Positions 1 through 8,616 of a stretch of DNA of 64,000 bases are shown piece after piece; the stretch's first letter is position 1, and each line of letters begins with the position of its first letter. The stretch is from assembly GCF_900106565.1 (NCBI RefSeq), contig NZ_FNNJ01000001.1, positions 248,001 to 312,000 of the forward strand, in the 5' to 3' direction. The DNA is from Lutibacter oricola (GTDB lineage: Bacteria; Bacteroidota; Bacteroidia; Flavobacteriales; Flavobacteriaceae). The notes under the pieces were generated by a model. The model did no database searches. It saw only the letters and a program-made list of their open reading frames with translations, and was not told the DNA's origin. A program made the translations under genes and the position numbers.

Positions 1-1123
1 CTTTTCCTTTTTCACCAATTCCTTTCCAGCCTCTTTCTGTAAAACGTTTTGCTATTTCTTTAGCCGTTCCTTCAAAGTTTTCAGTATAATCCGATAATTT
101 AGTGTCTATTCCTAAAGATTGATAAAACGCAGTAGTTTTTTCAATTCCTGCCTTTGCTTTTTCGTCTAAAGTTCCTTCACTAACATTCCAAACACGTTCA
201 GCATATTGCGCTAGTTTTTCTTTTTTATCATCAAAGTTTACCGTGTAATGACTTTCAGTAATAATTGCCAATGTTCTCGCGTGGTCAATTCCGTATAAAG
301 CGGTTAATTCGTGGCCAATCATATGAATTGCCCAATCACTTGGAACTCCTTTTTGAATCAATCCATTTAATGCCATTGTACAACTCCACATAAAGTTTGC
401 AGAAGCCTTGTAATCAAATTCATCTTTTAGCATTGTTGGTGCAATTTCAACCAATGTTTGAATAATTCCTTCAGCAAATCTATCTTGTAATTTTGCATCA
501 ACAGAGTAGGTCATATACTGTTCTAAAACGTGTGTAAATGCATCGGCTAAACCATTTGCAATTTGACGTTTTGGAATAGATTTTACAACTTGTGGATCTA
601 AAATTGAAAACTTTGGAAACAATCCTGGTCCGCCTAATACTCGTTTTTCTTTTGTTTCTGCTCTAGAAACTACAGCGCCAGAATTCATTTCAGAACCTGT
701 TGCTGGTAAAGTTAAAACAGTACCAAAAGGCATTCCTTTTCCTTCTTCAGTTCTAATATTATTTGCTAAAATATCCCAAGGGTTATCACCTTTATAATTT
801 GCTGCTGCAGCTAAAAATTTAGTTCCATCAATTACCGATCCACCACCAACTGCTAATAAAAAAGTAATATTTTCAGCTTTAATAATATCTAAAGCTTCTA
901 ATAGGACTTCGTATTCTGGATTTGCAGGAATTCCACCAAATTCAATCACTTCAAAATTTGAAAGTGCATTAGAAACTTGCTCGTAAACTCCGTTCTTTTT
1001 TATACTTCCACCACCAAAAAGTACGAGTACTTTTGCTCCTTCAGGAATTTCATTTGAAATTTTTGCAATTTCATCTTTTCCAAAGATAATTTTTGTCGGA
1101 TTTTGAAAATCAAAATTATTCAT
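1..1123 (-). CDS. YqhD-like NADPH-dependent iron/zinc alcohol dehydrogenase (C-terminus off the window)
   Basis: The frame is open from an ATG at 1121-1123 to the window edge, giving 374 residues; the E. coli family member has 387, so only a short C-terminal tail should be missing. YqhD reduces aldehydes, including short-chain and lipid-peroxidation products, to alcohols with NADPH. The cofactor-loop motif GGGS sits at residues 37-40 and a second GGGSVIDGTK motif follows. The metal ligands line up with E. coli numbering: Asp194, His198, His267 and His281 (in the LADAFTH and IHMIGHELTALYGIDHA stretches). It lies 133 bp downstream of the nitroreductase operon on the same strand, which fits an electrophile or aldehyde detoxification theme. 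Metal and substrate cannot be fixed from sequence. Confidence 0.93.
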   Translation of the reverse strand, partial: MNNFDFQNPTKIIFGKDEIAKISNEIPEGAKVLVLFGGGSIKKNGVYEQVSNALSNFEVIEFGGIPANPEYEVLLEALDIIKAENITFLLAVGGGSVIDGTKFLAAAANYKGDNPWDILANNIRTEEGKGMPFGTVLTLPATGSEMNSGAVVSRAETKEKRVLGGPGLFPKFSILDPQVVKSIPKRQIANGLADAFTHVLEQYMTYSVDAKLQDRFAEGIIQTLVEIAPTMLKDEFDYKASANFMWSCTMALNGLIQKGVPSDWAIHMIGHELTALYGIDHARTLAIITESHYTVNFDDKKEKLAQYAERVWNVSEGTLDEKAKAGIEKTTAFYQSLGIDTKLSDYTENFEGTAKEIAKRFTERGWKGIGEKGK

Positions 1124-1212
1124 AATTTTTTTATTTGTTGTTTCGACTCAACTATTAGTTGATAACTAAGCAGAATCGAAGTGTTATTACAAGATATATT
1201 TAGAACTAGATA

Positions 1213-1240
1213 AGATTCTTCACTGTCGTTCAGAATGACA
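1213..1240. repeat. 28-bp dispersed repeat, copy 1
   Basis: This 28-bp stretch, from AGATTCTTCACT to GAATGACA, recurs at 43017-43044 with two substitutions. It lies in a 133-bp intergenic gap and is flanked by inverted arms CTAGAT (1206-1211) and ATCTAG (1243-1248), with inner ATTCT/AGAAT pairing, so it can fold as an imperfect hairpin. Similar AGATTCTTC...GAATGACA sequences are common intergenic repeats in bacterial genomes, by recollection. Confidence 0.7.
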
Positions 1241-1256
1241 TAATCTAGCTGTTGAG

Positions 1257-1889
1257 TTATTCAATAACTGTTACTAAATCTTTAGTAGATTTTCTAACTT
1301 TTTTCAAGTTAACCAACCAATCATTTTCTGTGTCTCTGTAGCCAACAGGTAACATAACGCAACTACGTAATCCTTTTTCGCGTAAGCCTAAAATTTTGTC
1401 TACTGCTTCAGGTTCAAAACCTTCAATTGGTGTTGTGTCTACACCTTCATAAGCAGCAGCAATAATTGATGCGCTAAAAGCAATGTAAGCTTGTTTAGCA
1501 GCGTGATTAAAGTTTATTTCTGCATCTTGTTTTGGGTAAAAACTTAATAATTTCTGACGGTAAGCTTCCCAACCTTCATTTTCAAATCCACGTACTTCAT
1601 TTACCAAATCAAATGCTGTGTTAATTCGGTCTTCAGTATAAGTGTCCCAAGCAGCAAAAACCAATAAGTGAGAACAATCTGTAATCATAGATTGGTTCCA
1701 AGAAACAGGTCTAATTTGCTCTTTAATTTCTTGATTTGTTACTACTAATATTTCAAAAGGTTGTAAACCGCTTGACGTTGGAGCCAAACGAGCAGCTTCA
1801 ATAATATTGTCAATTTTTTCTTGAGATACTTTTTCTCCATTCATTGCCTTTGCAGCGTATCTCCAATTTAATTTATCTAATAATTCCAT
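1257..1889 (-). CDS. NfsB-like NAD(P)H nitroreductase family oxidoreductase
   Basis: This 210-residue protein matches the FMN-dependent nitroreductase fold. It has the N-terminal RYAAKAMNG phosphate-binding segment near residue 10, an APTSSGLQPF segment around 37-46 typical of the NfsB branch, and a C-terminal GYRDTENDW segment. The family reduces nitroaromatics, quinones or enones with NAD(P)H as a cytoplasmic homodimer. It is the third gene of a tight operon: it starts 4 bp after the SDR gene, which itself starts 2 bp after the tetR gene. Expression is therefore probably controlled by that TetR protein. The physiological substrate is unknown. Confidence 0.9.
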   Translation of the reverse strand: MELLDKLNWRYAAKAMNGEKVSQEKIDNIIEAARLAPTSSGLQPFEILVVTNQEIKEQIRPVSWNQSMITDCSHLLVFAAWDTYTEDRINTAFDLVNEVRGFENEGWEAYRQKLLSFYPKQDAEINFNHAAKQAYIAFSASIIAAAYEGVDTTPIEGFEPEAVDKILGLREKGLRSCVMLPVGYRDTENDWLVNLKKVRKSTKDLVTVIE

Positions 1890-1893
1890 TTTT

Positions 1894-2559
1894 TTAGTTT
1901 TTATTTATTGCTATTTGTTTTATTTTTTCTGAAGTAATAATTTGTGTTTTAGAAGTTGAATTTGCCAAGTTTATCATAGCTTGTGCAATATGTTCAGCTT
2001 CGGTAATGCTATATTTTTTTAATTTTCCGAAGAATAAAGGTTGAAGTATTATTAAAATTACCAAACCTATTTTCTCTCCTAAACGTTGTTCTTTTCTTTT
2101 TCCTTCAATTATTGAAGGTTGTAAAATGTAGGTGTTTTCAATTTTTTCTGAAAGCACATCACGTTCCATTTCGCCTTTAATTTTGTTATAAAAAATGCTG
2201 CTGTTTGCATTTGCTCCAATGGCAGAAACTACACAGTAAGTTTCAATATTGTTTTCTTTTGAAAGTTTTGCAGCAGCAACAGGAATTCCATAATCAATGG
2301 CTTTATAAACAGTTTTATCTGGAGTTTTTTTTGCAGTTGTTCCTATACAACAATATACTTCATCAGCAGTAAAATCTGGTTTGAAGCTTTTTAATTCCAA
2401 TAAATTTCCAGTAAACTGAATTACTTTTGAAGGTAAGTTTTCTATGGTACTTCTTGAAAATAATTTTATAGTTTCATAACGTTCATCATTCAATAATTTT
2501 TCTAAAACTATTGAGCCAGTTAATCCAGATGCACCAAGTATAATTGCTGTTTTTTTCAT
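1894..2559 (-). CDS. Atypical short-chain dehydrogenase, NAD(P)H-binding (TIP30/NmrA-like)
   Basis: The 221-residue protein opens with a Rossmann nucleotide-binding motif, GASGLTGSIV at residues 9-18. An ILQPSIIEGKR stretch lies later, as in the atypical SDR subgroup that includes TIP30/HTATIP2 and NmrA-like proteins. There is no clear YxxxK catalytic pair, so it may bind NAD(P)H without classical SDR catalysis. It is the middle gene of the tetR-SDR-nitroreductase operon (gaps of 2 and 4 bp). Function is inferred from context only: a redox or quinone-stress role alongside the nitroreductase. Confidence 0.82.
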   Translation of the reverse strand: MKKTAIILGASGLTGSIVLEKLLNDERYETIKLFSRSTIENLPSKVIQFTGNLLELKSFKPDFTADEVYCCIGTTAKKTPDKTVYKAIDYGIPVAAAKLSKENNIETYCVVSAIGANANSSIFYNKIKGEMERDVLSEKIENTYILQPSIIEGKRKEQRLGEKIGLVILIILQPLFFGKLKKYSITEAEHIAQAMINLANSTSKTQIITSEKIKQIAINKN

Positions 2560-2561
2560 TA

Positions 2562-3140
2562 TTAAAGTTTAATACTGTCCCAAGCGGCTTTATACGCCCT
2601 GTCCATTTTTTCTGAATTGAGTTCGCATTGTTTTTTTTGATGACATTGTAATAAAAAAGCCAATGGGTAAATGGTAAAGGCATACATTGTAAAAGGAGAA
2701 AGGTTTTTTAAAATATTATCTTTTATGCCTTTTTCCCAAAGAAGTTTTAACGGATTTAATAATTCTACACCTAACTTTCTAATTTCATCATTTATAATTG
2801 GCGTATTATCACAGGCAGATAAAAAATTAGCCTCTTCAACTTGTTCTAATTTAAATTGAGCAATGTTGTGCCAAATTAATTTAAAACCATCTTCAATACC
2901 TAAATCCTCATTATAGTTTTTAAAAGCATACTCGCTAAAATGTTTTTTAACCTCTAAATACAGTTGGTCTACAAGATCTTGTTTGTTTTTAAAGTAAATG
3001 TAAATAGTTGCAGGAGAAACATTTGCTGTTTTGGCAATTTTACTCATAGGCGCATCATGAAATCCATTATTATTCACTAAATTTAATGTAGCGTTTAATA
3101 AAGATTTTCTTTTCTCCGGACATTTTTGTCGTATTGCCAT
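2562..3140 (-). CDS. TetR/AcrR family transcriptional repressor
   Basis: The 192-residue protein has an N-terminal TetR helix-turn-helix at about residues 8-55, including the ANVSPATIYIYFKNKQDLVDQLY segment (split here as ANVSPATIY and YFKNKQDLV). A variable ligand-binding helical domain follows. It heads the operon with the SDR and nitroreductase genes. A TACATTTG -7 element lies 27 bp upstream of the ATG, and a perfect 14-bp palindrome (3192-3205) sits about 17 bp further upstream, at the -33 position. Autorepression with release by an electrophilic ligand is the likely mode. The ligand is not predictable from sequence. Confidence 0.93.
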   Translation of the reverse strand: MAIRQKCPEKRKSLLNATLNLVNNNGFHDAPMSKIAKTANVSPATIYIYFKNKQDLVDQLYLEVKKHFSEYAFKNYNEDLGIEDGFKLIWHNIAQFKLEQVEEANFLSACDNTPIINDEIRKLGVELLNPLKLLWEKGIKDNILKNLSPFTMYAFTIYPLAFLLQCHQKKQCELNSEKMDRAYKAAWDSIKL

Positions 3141-3166
3141 TTTCTATTTTTAATAAATTTCTGATG

Positions 3167-3174
3167 CAAATGTA
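3167..3174 (-). promoter_or_regulatory. -7 element of the tetR operon
   Basis: On the minus strand this reads TACATTTG, a full match to the Bacteroidota TAnnTTTG element, 27 bp upstream of the tetR ATG. The -33 region is covered by the palindrome at 3192-3205. Confidence 0.7.
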
Positions 3175-3191
3175 TAAAAAATAATTTACAA

Positions 3192-3205
3192 AATGAACGT
3201 TCATT
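3192..3205. promoter_or_regulatory. TetR-family operator palindrome
   Basis: AATGAACGTTCATT is a perfect 14-bp inverted repeat between the divergent tetR operon and rlmF. ATGAACGTTCAT-type palindromes are typical sites for TetR/AcrR repressors. The outer bases (ttacaaaa on the left, ttttgtaa on the right) extend the symmetry imperfectly. It covers the -33 position of the tetR promoter, which predicts autorepression. It lies about 40 bp upstream of the rlmF -7 element. Confidence 0.8.
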
Positions 3206-3245
3206 CTTTTTGTAAGTGTAAAGTAATGTTAAAATTTAATTGTAG

Positions 3246-3253
3246 TACTTTTG
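3246..3253 (+). promoter_or_regulatory. -7 element of rlmF
   Basis: TACTTTTG matches TAnnTTTG and ends 17 bp before the chosen rlmF ATG at 3271. It supports the downstream start over an in-frame ATG at 3193, which lies inside the TetR operator and upstream of this promoter. Confidence 0.6.
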
Positions 3254-3270
3254 CAAACAGATATAAAACA

Positions 3271-4182
3271 ATGGGAACCAAAAAGAAAAGTGAAAGTAAG
3301 CTTCATAAAAACAACCTACATAAAAATGGTTATAATTTAGAAGAATTGTGTGAAGTGAATACAGCATTAAAAGAATTTGTGTTTACAAATAAATATGGAA
3401 CAGAAACTATAGATTTTTCAAATTCTAAAGCTGTAAAATGTTTAAATACTGCTTTGTTGCAAAAACATTACAGAATTAAAGAATGGGATTTTCCTGATGA
3501 AAATTTATGTCCGCCAATTCCTGGTAGAGTAGATTATATTCATCATTTAGCCGATTTGTTAAAAGATTCTGATATTTCAGAAGATATAAATGTAATTGAT
3601 GTTGGAACTGGAGCAACTTGCGTGTATCCATTGTTAGGAAATTCAGTTTACAATTGGAAGTTTTTAGGAACTGATATAGACAACGAATCTATATTTATTG
3701 CCAAAAATATAATAGATAGAAATGGTTTAAATGATGCTATTCAGTTTAAACTTCAACCAGACGAAACCAATATTTTTAAAGGAATTTTTAATGAAAATTC
3801 CAAGTTTTCTGCTGCAATGTGTAATCCGCCATTTTACAAATCAAAAGATGAAGCAATGGGAGCAAACGCACGTAAATTAAAAGGCTTAAAACAACCATCT
3901 TCTGAAGGAAGAAACTTTAGTGGAAACGCCAACGAACTTTGGTATAAAGGTGGTGAAAAAGCATTTGTACATACGTTTTTGTATGAAAGTTCTTTATTTA
4001 AACAACAATGTTTTTGGTACACAACCTTGGTTTCAAACAAAGATAACTTACAAAGTATCTACGCATCTTTGAAAAAGTTAGGAGCAACAGAAGTAAAAAC
4101 CATTCCAATGAATCAAGGAAATAAAGTTACGCGTGTTGTTGCTTGGACTTTTTTAACTTCAACAGAAAAAGGGAAGTGGTAG
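3271..4182 (+). CDS. rlmF: 23S rRNA (adenine-1618-N6)-methyltransferase RlmF
   Basis: From the ATG at 3271 the product is 303 residues, close to the 308 of E. coli RlmF. RlmF N6-methylates A1618 of 23S rRNA using S-adenosylmethionine. The SAM-binding motif I is DVGTGATCVYPLLG, and the catalytic motif IV is NPPFYKSKDEA. The C-terminal half follows the E. coli protein closely: ELWYKGGEKAF, then WYTTLVS and RVVAWTF. An in-frame ATG at 3193 would add 26 residues, but it lies inside the TetR operator and ahead of a TAnnTTTG promoter, so the shorter start is preferred. The basic N-terminus (MGTKKKSESKLHKNN) suits an rRNA-binding enzyme. Confidence 0.93.
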   Translation: MGTKKKSESKLHKNNLHKNGYNLEELCEVNTALKEFVFTNKYGTETIDFSNSKAVKCLNTALLQKHYRIKEWDFPDENLCPPIPGRVDYIHHLADLLKDSDISEDINVIDVGTGATCVYPLLGNSVYNWKFLGTDIDNESIFIAKNIIDRNGLNDAIQFKLQPDETNIFKGIFNENSKFSAAMCNPPFYKSKDEAMGANARKLKGLKQPSSEGRNFSGNANELWYKGGEKAFVHTFLYESSLFKQQCFWYTTLVSNKDNLQSIYASLKKLGATEVKTIPMNQGNKVTRVVAWTFLTSTEKGKW

Positions 4183-4258
4183 CTAAATTCTAGTATGTTT
4201 ATTCCTTAAAAAATAATATCTTTAGCATTGGTTTTTCAAAAAAAGCAAATTTAAAGAT

Positions 4259-5401
4259 ATGAGAAAATTAAAAATGGGAATGATTGGCGGTGGAAGAGAT
4301 TCATTTATTGGTGATGTTCACCGCAAAGCAGCTTCCATTGATGGAATGATAGAATTAGTTTGTGGGGCTTTTAGTAGTTCTTCAGAAAAGTCTGTAAAAT
4401 CTGGTATGGATTTGTATTTACAAGAGGATCGTTGTTACGGAACTTTTGAAGAAATGATTCTGAAAGAAGCAGAGCTTCCAGAAAATGAACGAATGGATTT
4501 TGTGGCTATTGTTACTCCAAATCATATGCATTTTGAGCCAGCTAAAATGGCTTTGGAAAATGGTTTTCATGTTATTTGCGATAAACCTATGACTTTAACG
4601 CTTAAAGAAGCTGAAGAATTACAATCGATTGTAGAAAAATCAGGATTACTTTTTGCTTTAACTCATAATTATACAGGCCATCCAATGGTAAAACAAGCTA
4701 AAGAGCTTGTTTCAAATGGTGATCTTGGTAGAATTAGAAAAGTTCAAGTGCAATATTTACAAGGTTGGTTAGCAACTTCAGTAGAAAAAACTGGACAAAA
4801 ACAAGCTTCTTGGAGAACCGATCCAAAACGTTCTGGAATTGGTGGTGCTTTGGGAGATATAGGAACTCACGCTGAAAATTTAGTAGAATATATTACTGGA
4901 TTAAAAATTGAAGAATTGGCTGCAGATTTAGGTGTGTTTGGTGATGGAAGAACTTTAGATGATGATGGAAATATTTTACTTCGTTTAGATAATGGAGCAA
5001 AAGGAACAATGTCTATTTCTCAAATTGCAGTTGGTGAAGAAAATAACTTAGCAATTAAAGTATATGGTCAAAAAGGAAGTATAGAATGGCATCAAGAAGA
5101 ACCTAATAAGTTAATTACACATTGGTTAGATGAACCTGTTAAAATTTATACTCCAAACGGAAATAGTTTATATCCAATGGCATTAGAAACTTCTCGAATT
5201 CCGGCAGGGCACCCTGAAGGATATTTAGAAGCCTTCGCAACTATTTATAAAGGTTTTGCAAAAGATATTTTAGCTTTAATAAATGGAGAAAAAGATTTAG
5301 AAGGACAGTATCCAACGGTTTATGATGGGTTGCGAGGAATGAAATTTATTTACGGAGCAGTAGAAAGCAATAAGAACAACTCAGCTTGGGTTAAATTATA
5401 A
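4259..5401 (+). CDS. Gfo/Idh/MocA family NAD(P)-dependent dehydrogenase (cytoplasmic)
   Basis: The 380-residue protein has an N-terminal Rossmann domain (GMIGGGRDSFIG at 7-18) and a DKP motif at 108-110, the family's usual EKP position, which carries the catalytic lysine. A GDIGTHAENL motif around 199-208 supplies the catalytic Asp/His of the C-terminal domain. There is no signal peptide. A TATCTTTA element lies at 4217-4224. The next gene, 100 bp downstream on the same strand, is a TIM-barrel sugar isomerase. Such pairs commonly act on inositols or on 3-keto sugars in Bacteroidota, so an oxidise-then-isomerise route is likely. The substrate is not known. Confidence 0.88.
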   Translation: MRKLKMGMIGGGRDSFIGDVHRKAASIDGMIELVCGAFSSSSEKSVKSGMDLYLQEDRCYGTFEEMILKEAELPENERMDFVAIVTPNHMHFEPAKMALENGFHVICDKPMTLTLKEAEELQSIVEKSGLLFALTHNYTGHPMVKQAKELVSNGDLGRIRKVQVQYLQGWLATSVEKTGQKQASWRTDPKRSGIGGALGDIGTHAENLVEYITGLKIEELAADLGVFGDGRTLDDDGNILLRLDNGAKGTMSISQIAVGEENNLAIKVYGQKGSIEWHQEEPNKLITHWLDEPVKIYTPNGNSLYPMALETSRIPAGHPEGYLEAFATIYKGFAKDILALINGEKDLEGQYPTVYDGLRGMKFIYGAVESNKNNSAWVKL

Positions 5402-5504
5402 AAAATTAAATTAGATGAAACAAGCATGCTAATAATTTTATCACTCAAGGGAATGATTAATTGCGAACTGCATGTGACCATTGAACAACAATAAATATAA
5501 ACAC

Positions 5505-6557
5505 ATGAAAACAATAAAAGGACCAGCAGTATTTTTAGCTCAATTTGTAGGCGGTGAAGCACCATATAATTCTTTAGATGGTATGTGTAAATGGGCAGCA
5601 GATTTAGGCTATAAAGGAGTTCAATTACCAACGTGGGAATCTTTTTTAATTGATGTAGATAAAGCGGCAGAAAGCCAACAATATTGCGATGATTTAAAAG
5701 GTAAAATAAATTCATACGGACTAGAAATCACAGAGCTTTCTACACATTTACAAGGGCAGTTAGTTGCTGTAAATCCAGCTTACGACACAATGTTTGATGG
5801 TTTTGCTCCGCCTGAATTAAGAAATAATCCAAAAGCGAGGACAGAATGGGCTATTAAAACAGTAAAAAATGCTGGTACAGCAAGTAGAAGGTTAGGTTTG
5901 AAAGCTCACGCTACTTTTTCTGGAGCATTTTTATGGCATACTGTTTATCCTTGGCCTCAACGTCCTGCAGGTTTGGTTGAAATGGGTTTTGAAGAATTGG
6001 CAAAAAGATGGACTCCAATTTTAAATCATTTTGATGAAAATGGAGTGGATGTTTGTTATGAAATTCATCCTGGAGAAGATTTACATGATGGTATTTCGTT
6101 TGAACGTTTTTTAGAGGCTACTGGAAATCATAAACGTGTAAATATGTTGTATGATCCTAGTCATTATGTATTACAGCAAATGGATTATTTAGCGCATATA
6201 GATGATTATCATCAGTTTATTAAAGCGTTTCACGTAAAAGATGCAGAATTTAATCCTACAGGTAAAAAAGGTGTTTATGGTGGTTATGCAGATTGGATTG
6301 ATAGAGCTGGACGTTTTCGTTCTTTAGGTGATGGTCAAGTAGATTTTGCTAGTATTTTTTCTAAGTTAACACAATATGGCTGCGATGTTTGGGCTGTTAT
6401 GGAATGGGAATGTTGTATAAAAAGTTCTGAACAAGGTGCAAAAGAAGGTGCTCCATTTATTCAAAAACATATTATTGAAGCAACGGAAACAGCTTTTGAT
6501 GATTTTGCTGGTGGAGATGTTGATAAAGAAATGTTGAAAAAAATATTAGGCTTGTAA
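5505..6557 (+). CDS. Sugar phosphate isomerase/epimerase family TIM-barrel protein
   Basis: This is a xylose-isomerase-like TIM barrel of 350 residues from the ATG at 5505; an upstream in-frame TTG at 5481 lacks support. The likely divalent-metal ligands are the Glu in CYEIHPGED, the Asp and His in MLYDPSHY, the His in KAFHVKDAEF and the Glu in VMEWECC. Relatives include IolE/IolI-type and hydroxypyruvate isomerases and some 3-keto-sugar epimerases. It is the probable second gene of an operon with the Gfo/Idh/MocA dehydrogenase at 4259-5401. Its stop codon abuts the stop of the convergent helicase gene with no intervening base. Confidence 0.88.
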   Translation: MKTIKGPAVFLAQFVGGEAPYNSLDGMCKWAADLGYKGVQLPTWESFLIDVDKAAESQQYCDDLKGKINSYGLEITELSTHLQGQLVAVNPAYDTMFDGFAPPELRNNPKARTEWAIKTVKNAGTASRRLGLKAHATFSGAFLWHTVYPWPQRPAGLVEMGFEELAKRWTPILNHFDENGVDVCYEIHPGEDLHDGISFERFLEATGNHKRVNMLYDPSHYVLQQMDYLAHIDDYHQFIKAFHVKDAEFNPTGKKGVYGGYADWIDRAGRFRSLGDGQVDFASIFSKLTQYGCDVWAVMEWECCIKSSEQGAKEGAPFIQKHIIEATETAFDDFAGGDVDKEMLKKILGL

Positions 6558-7790
6558 TTAATACCAACGTTTTTTATTCTTTTTTGAATTTGCAGATTTT
6601 CTGTTTTTTTTGTTTTTATTGTCTTTTCTAAAAAACATATTTGGACTGTCTTTTTCAATTGGGTAAGGATGTTCTTTTTCAACAGGAATATCCTTTTTAA
6701 TTAACTTTTGAATTCCAGTAATGTATACTTTTTCATCTCTAGAACAGAAAGAGAAAGCATTTCCAGTATTCCCAGCTCTACCAGTACGTCCAATTCGGTG
6801 TATATAAGTTTCGGCAATGTTTGGAATGTCAAAATTAATAACAGCATCCAAATTTTGTATATCAATTCCACGAGATGCAACATCGGTTGCAATTAATATA
6901 TTTACCTCTTTACTTTTAAATTTATTTAAAGCATCTTCTCTTGCAGCTTGAGTTTTATCTCCGTGAATACTGTCTACTTTATATCCGTTTTTTTGCAGCG
7001 ATTTTTCTAATTTTTCCACTCCAAATTTTGTGCGTCTAAAAATTAAAATGTCACCTTTTATTGTGTTTCTTAACAAGTGTAAACAAAGTTCAATTTTTTT
7101 AGGTTTGTGTACATAATATAATTTTTGATTAACACCAGAAGCAGTGGAAGAACCTTTTGTAATTTTAACAATAGCAGGATCTTTTAAAACATCTAGAGCC
7201 AGTTCATCAATTTTAGCTGGCATTGTTGCAGAGAACAATAAAACTTGCTTCGTTTTTGGGCATAAACGATTGATTTTTTTAACATCATCAATAAAGCCCA
7301 TATCAAGCATTAAATCAGCTTCATCTAAAACTAAGGTTTCAACCTGGTTAAGTCTAACACATTCTTGTTTATGTAAATCTAGTAGCCTACCTGGAGTAGC
7401 AATTAAAACATCAACACCTTTAGATAAAGTTTCTATTTGAGGCTCAATAGACGTACCTCCATAAACAACACTACTTTTTAAATTTGTGTATTTACCGTAA
7501 GTATTAAAATTTTCTTGAATTTGAAGTGCTAATTCTCTAGTTGGACTTACAATTAAAGCTCTAATTTTTTTTCCTTTTTTACCAGAATCTTGTTTGTCAA
7601 ATAACAATTGCAGAATAGGTAATGCAAAAGCCGCAGTTTTACCTGTTCCGGTTTGCGCAGAAGCAATAACATCTTTTTTTTCTAAAATTAATGGTATCGC
7701 TTTTTTCTGAATAGCTGTAGGCTCAGTATAGTTTTTTTCTGAAACAGCTTTTAGAATAGGTTTGTTTAGCTTTAAGTCTGTAAATTGCAT
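6558..7790 (-). CDS. DEAD-box RNA helicase, RhlE-like (first of two)
   Basis: The 410-residue helicase carries the full motif set: Q motif PTAIQ near 25, motif I AQTGTGKT at 45-52, Ia PTRELALQ, motif II DEAD at 156-159, motif III SAT at 188-190 and motif [12 protein letters not shown] at 331-340. A lysine- and asparagine-rich tail follows the second RecA domain, typical of RhlE-type proteins acting on ribosomal RNA or in cold adaptation. A TATCTTTG -7 element lies 24 bp upstream (7815-7822, minus strand). A second RhlE-like helicase occurs at 13522-14814. Which of the two is the rhlE orthologue cannot be settled here. Confidence 0.95.
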   Translation of the reverse strand: MQFTDLKLNKPILKAVSEKNYTEPTAIQKKAIPLILEKKDVIASAQTGTGKTAAFALPILQLLFDKQDSGKKGKKIRALIVSPTRELALQIQENFNTYGKYTNLKSSVVYGGTSIEPQIETLSKGVDVLIATPGRLLDLHKQECVRLNQVETLVLDEADLMLDMGFIDDVKKINRLCPKTKQVLLFSATMPAKIDELALDVLKDPAIVKITKGSSTASGVNQKLYYVHKPKKIELCLHLLRNTIKGDILIFRRTKFGVEKLEKSLQKNGYKVDSIHGDKTQAAREDALNKFKSKEVNILIATDVASRGIDIQNLDAVINFDIPNIAETYIHRIGRTGRAGNTGNAFSFCSRDEKVYITGIQKLIKKDIPVEKEHPYPIEKDSPNMFFRKDNKNKKNRKSANSKKNKKRWY

Positions 7791-7814
7791 AGATATTGTT
7801 TAAACAAGTTTTTG

Positions 7815-7822
7815 CAAAGATA
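7815..7822 (-). promoter_or_regulatory. -7 element of the first helicase gene
   Basis: The minus strand reads TATCTTTG, a full TAnnTTTG match, 24 bp upstream of the helicase ATG. Confidence 0.6.
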
Positions 7823-7836
7823 CAGTATTAGTTGAT

Positions 7837-8358
7837 TTATCCTTTTTTTAATTCGTTATCAATAATTTCAACCATTTTATTAAACTCTTCAACATTGTAT
7901 AAACGAGTTAAAAATATAATTTCACCTTTTTTATTAAGTACAATATTTCTAGTTACACCTGCATTTTTAACTGTAAAACTATCAAATAAAGAACCATCTT
8001 TATCAATAGCAACAGGATAGGTTATGTTGGTTTTTTTAATAAATTTTTCTACTTTTTCAGGAGTTTCTTTTAAGTCTACTCCAATTAAAATAAAGTCTTC
8101 ATTTTTAAAACGTTGCCAAACTTGTTTTTCTAAATGGGGCATTTCTTTAATACAAACGCTGCACCAAGATGCTGTAAATTGTAATACAGTTACTTTACCT
8201 TTTAAAGATTGATTTGTTATTGGTGTATCATCTAATAGGTTAAGTGAAATTTCTGGAGACATATCTCCAACTTTAACTTTATAACCTCTATTGTCTGTAT
8301 TTTGAGCAAATGAAAGGTTTATAAATAGAATGGTTATAATAGTAAATAGCCGTTTCAT
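7837..8358 (-). CDS. TlpA-family periplasmic thioredoxin
   Basis: The 173-residue protein has a Sec signal peptide (MKRLFTIITILFINLSFAQ) and a thioredoxin-like AhpC/TSA-redoxin fold with the active site WCSVC at residues 65-69 (Cys66 and Cys69). TlpA-like proteins reduce disulfides in the periplasm, for example during cytochrome c maturation. The gene directly follows the VF530 gene: its ATG begins at the base after that gene's stop. No cytochrome genes are adjacent, so the client is unknown. Confidence 0.9.
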   Translation of the reverse strand: MKRLFTIITILFINLSFAQNTDNRGYKVKVGDMSPEISLNLLDDTPITNQSLKGKVTVLQFTASWCSVCIKEMPHLEKQVWQRFKNEDFILIGVDLKETPEKVEKFIKKTNITYPVAIDKDGSLFDSFTVKNAGVTRNIVLNKKGEIIFLTRLYNVEEFNKMVEIIDNELKKG

Positions 8359-8601
8359 TTATTCGTTTTTTATAGTTTGTAAGTATAGTTTTTCAACCTT
8401 TTCTCTAGCCCACTCAGTTTTTCTTAAAAATTTAAGACTCGATTTTATAGTTGGGTTATTATTAAAACTATTAATTTTAACAATAGCTCCAAGTTCTTTC
8501 CAACCATAGGTTGAAACTAAATATTGAACTATTTCAGCTAGTTTAACTCCGTGTAGTGGATTATTTGGCTGTTGTTCTGCTGGTTTTTTGTTTTTTATCA
8601 T
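8359..8601 (-). CDS. VF530/DUF2132 family small protein
   Basis: The 80-residue protein shows the family signature: [13 protein letters not shown], then YGWKELG, and the run from [13 protein letters not shown] to AREKVE. The structure known for the family, from Vibrio fischeri VF530, is a small helical domain reported to bind DNA; its physiological role is unclear. The gene overlaps no neighbour but is immediately followed by the TlpA gene on the same strand, so the two are probably co-transcribed. The upstream PAS-AraC gene ends 16 bp before it. Confidence 0.9.
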   Translation of the reverse strand: MIKNKKPAEQQPNNPLHGVKLAEIVQYLVSTYGWKELGAIVKINSFNNNPTIKSSLKFLRKTEWAREKVEKLYLQTIKNE

Positions 8602-8616
8602 TTTTACGAATATAAA

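Noticed and set aside
3193..3270. 26-residue N-terminal extension of RlmF starting at 3193
   Set aside because: It begins inside the TetR operator, crosses a TAnnTTTG promoter element and adds no family sequence; the ATG at 3271 gives the usual length.
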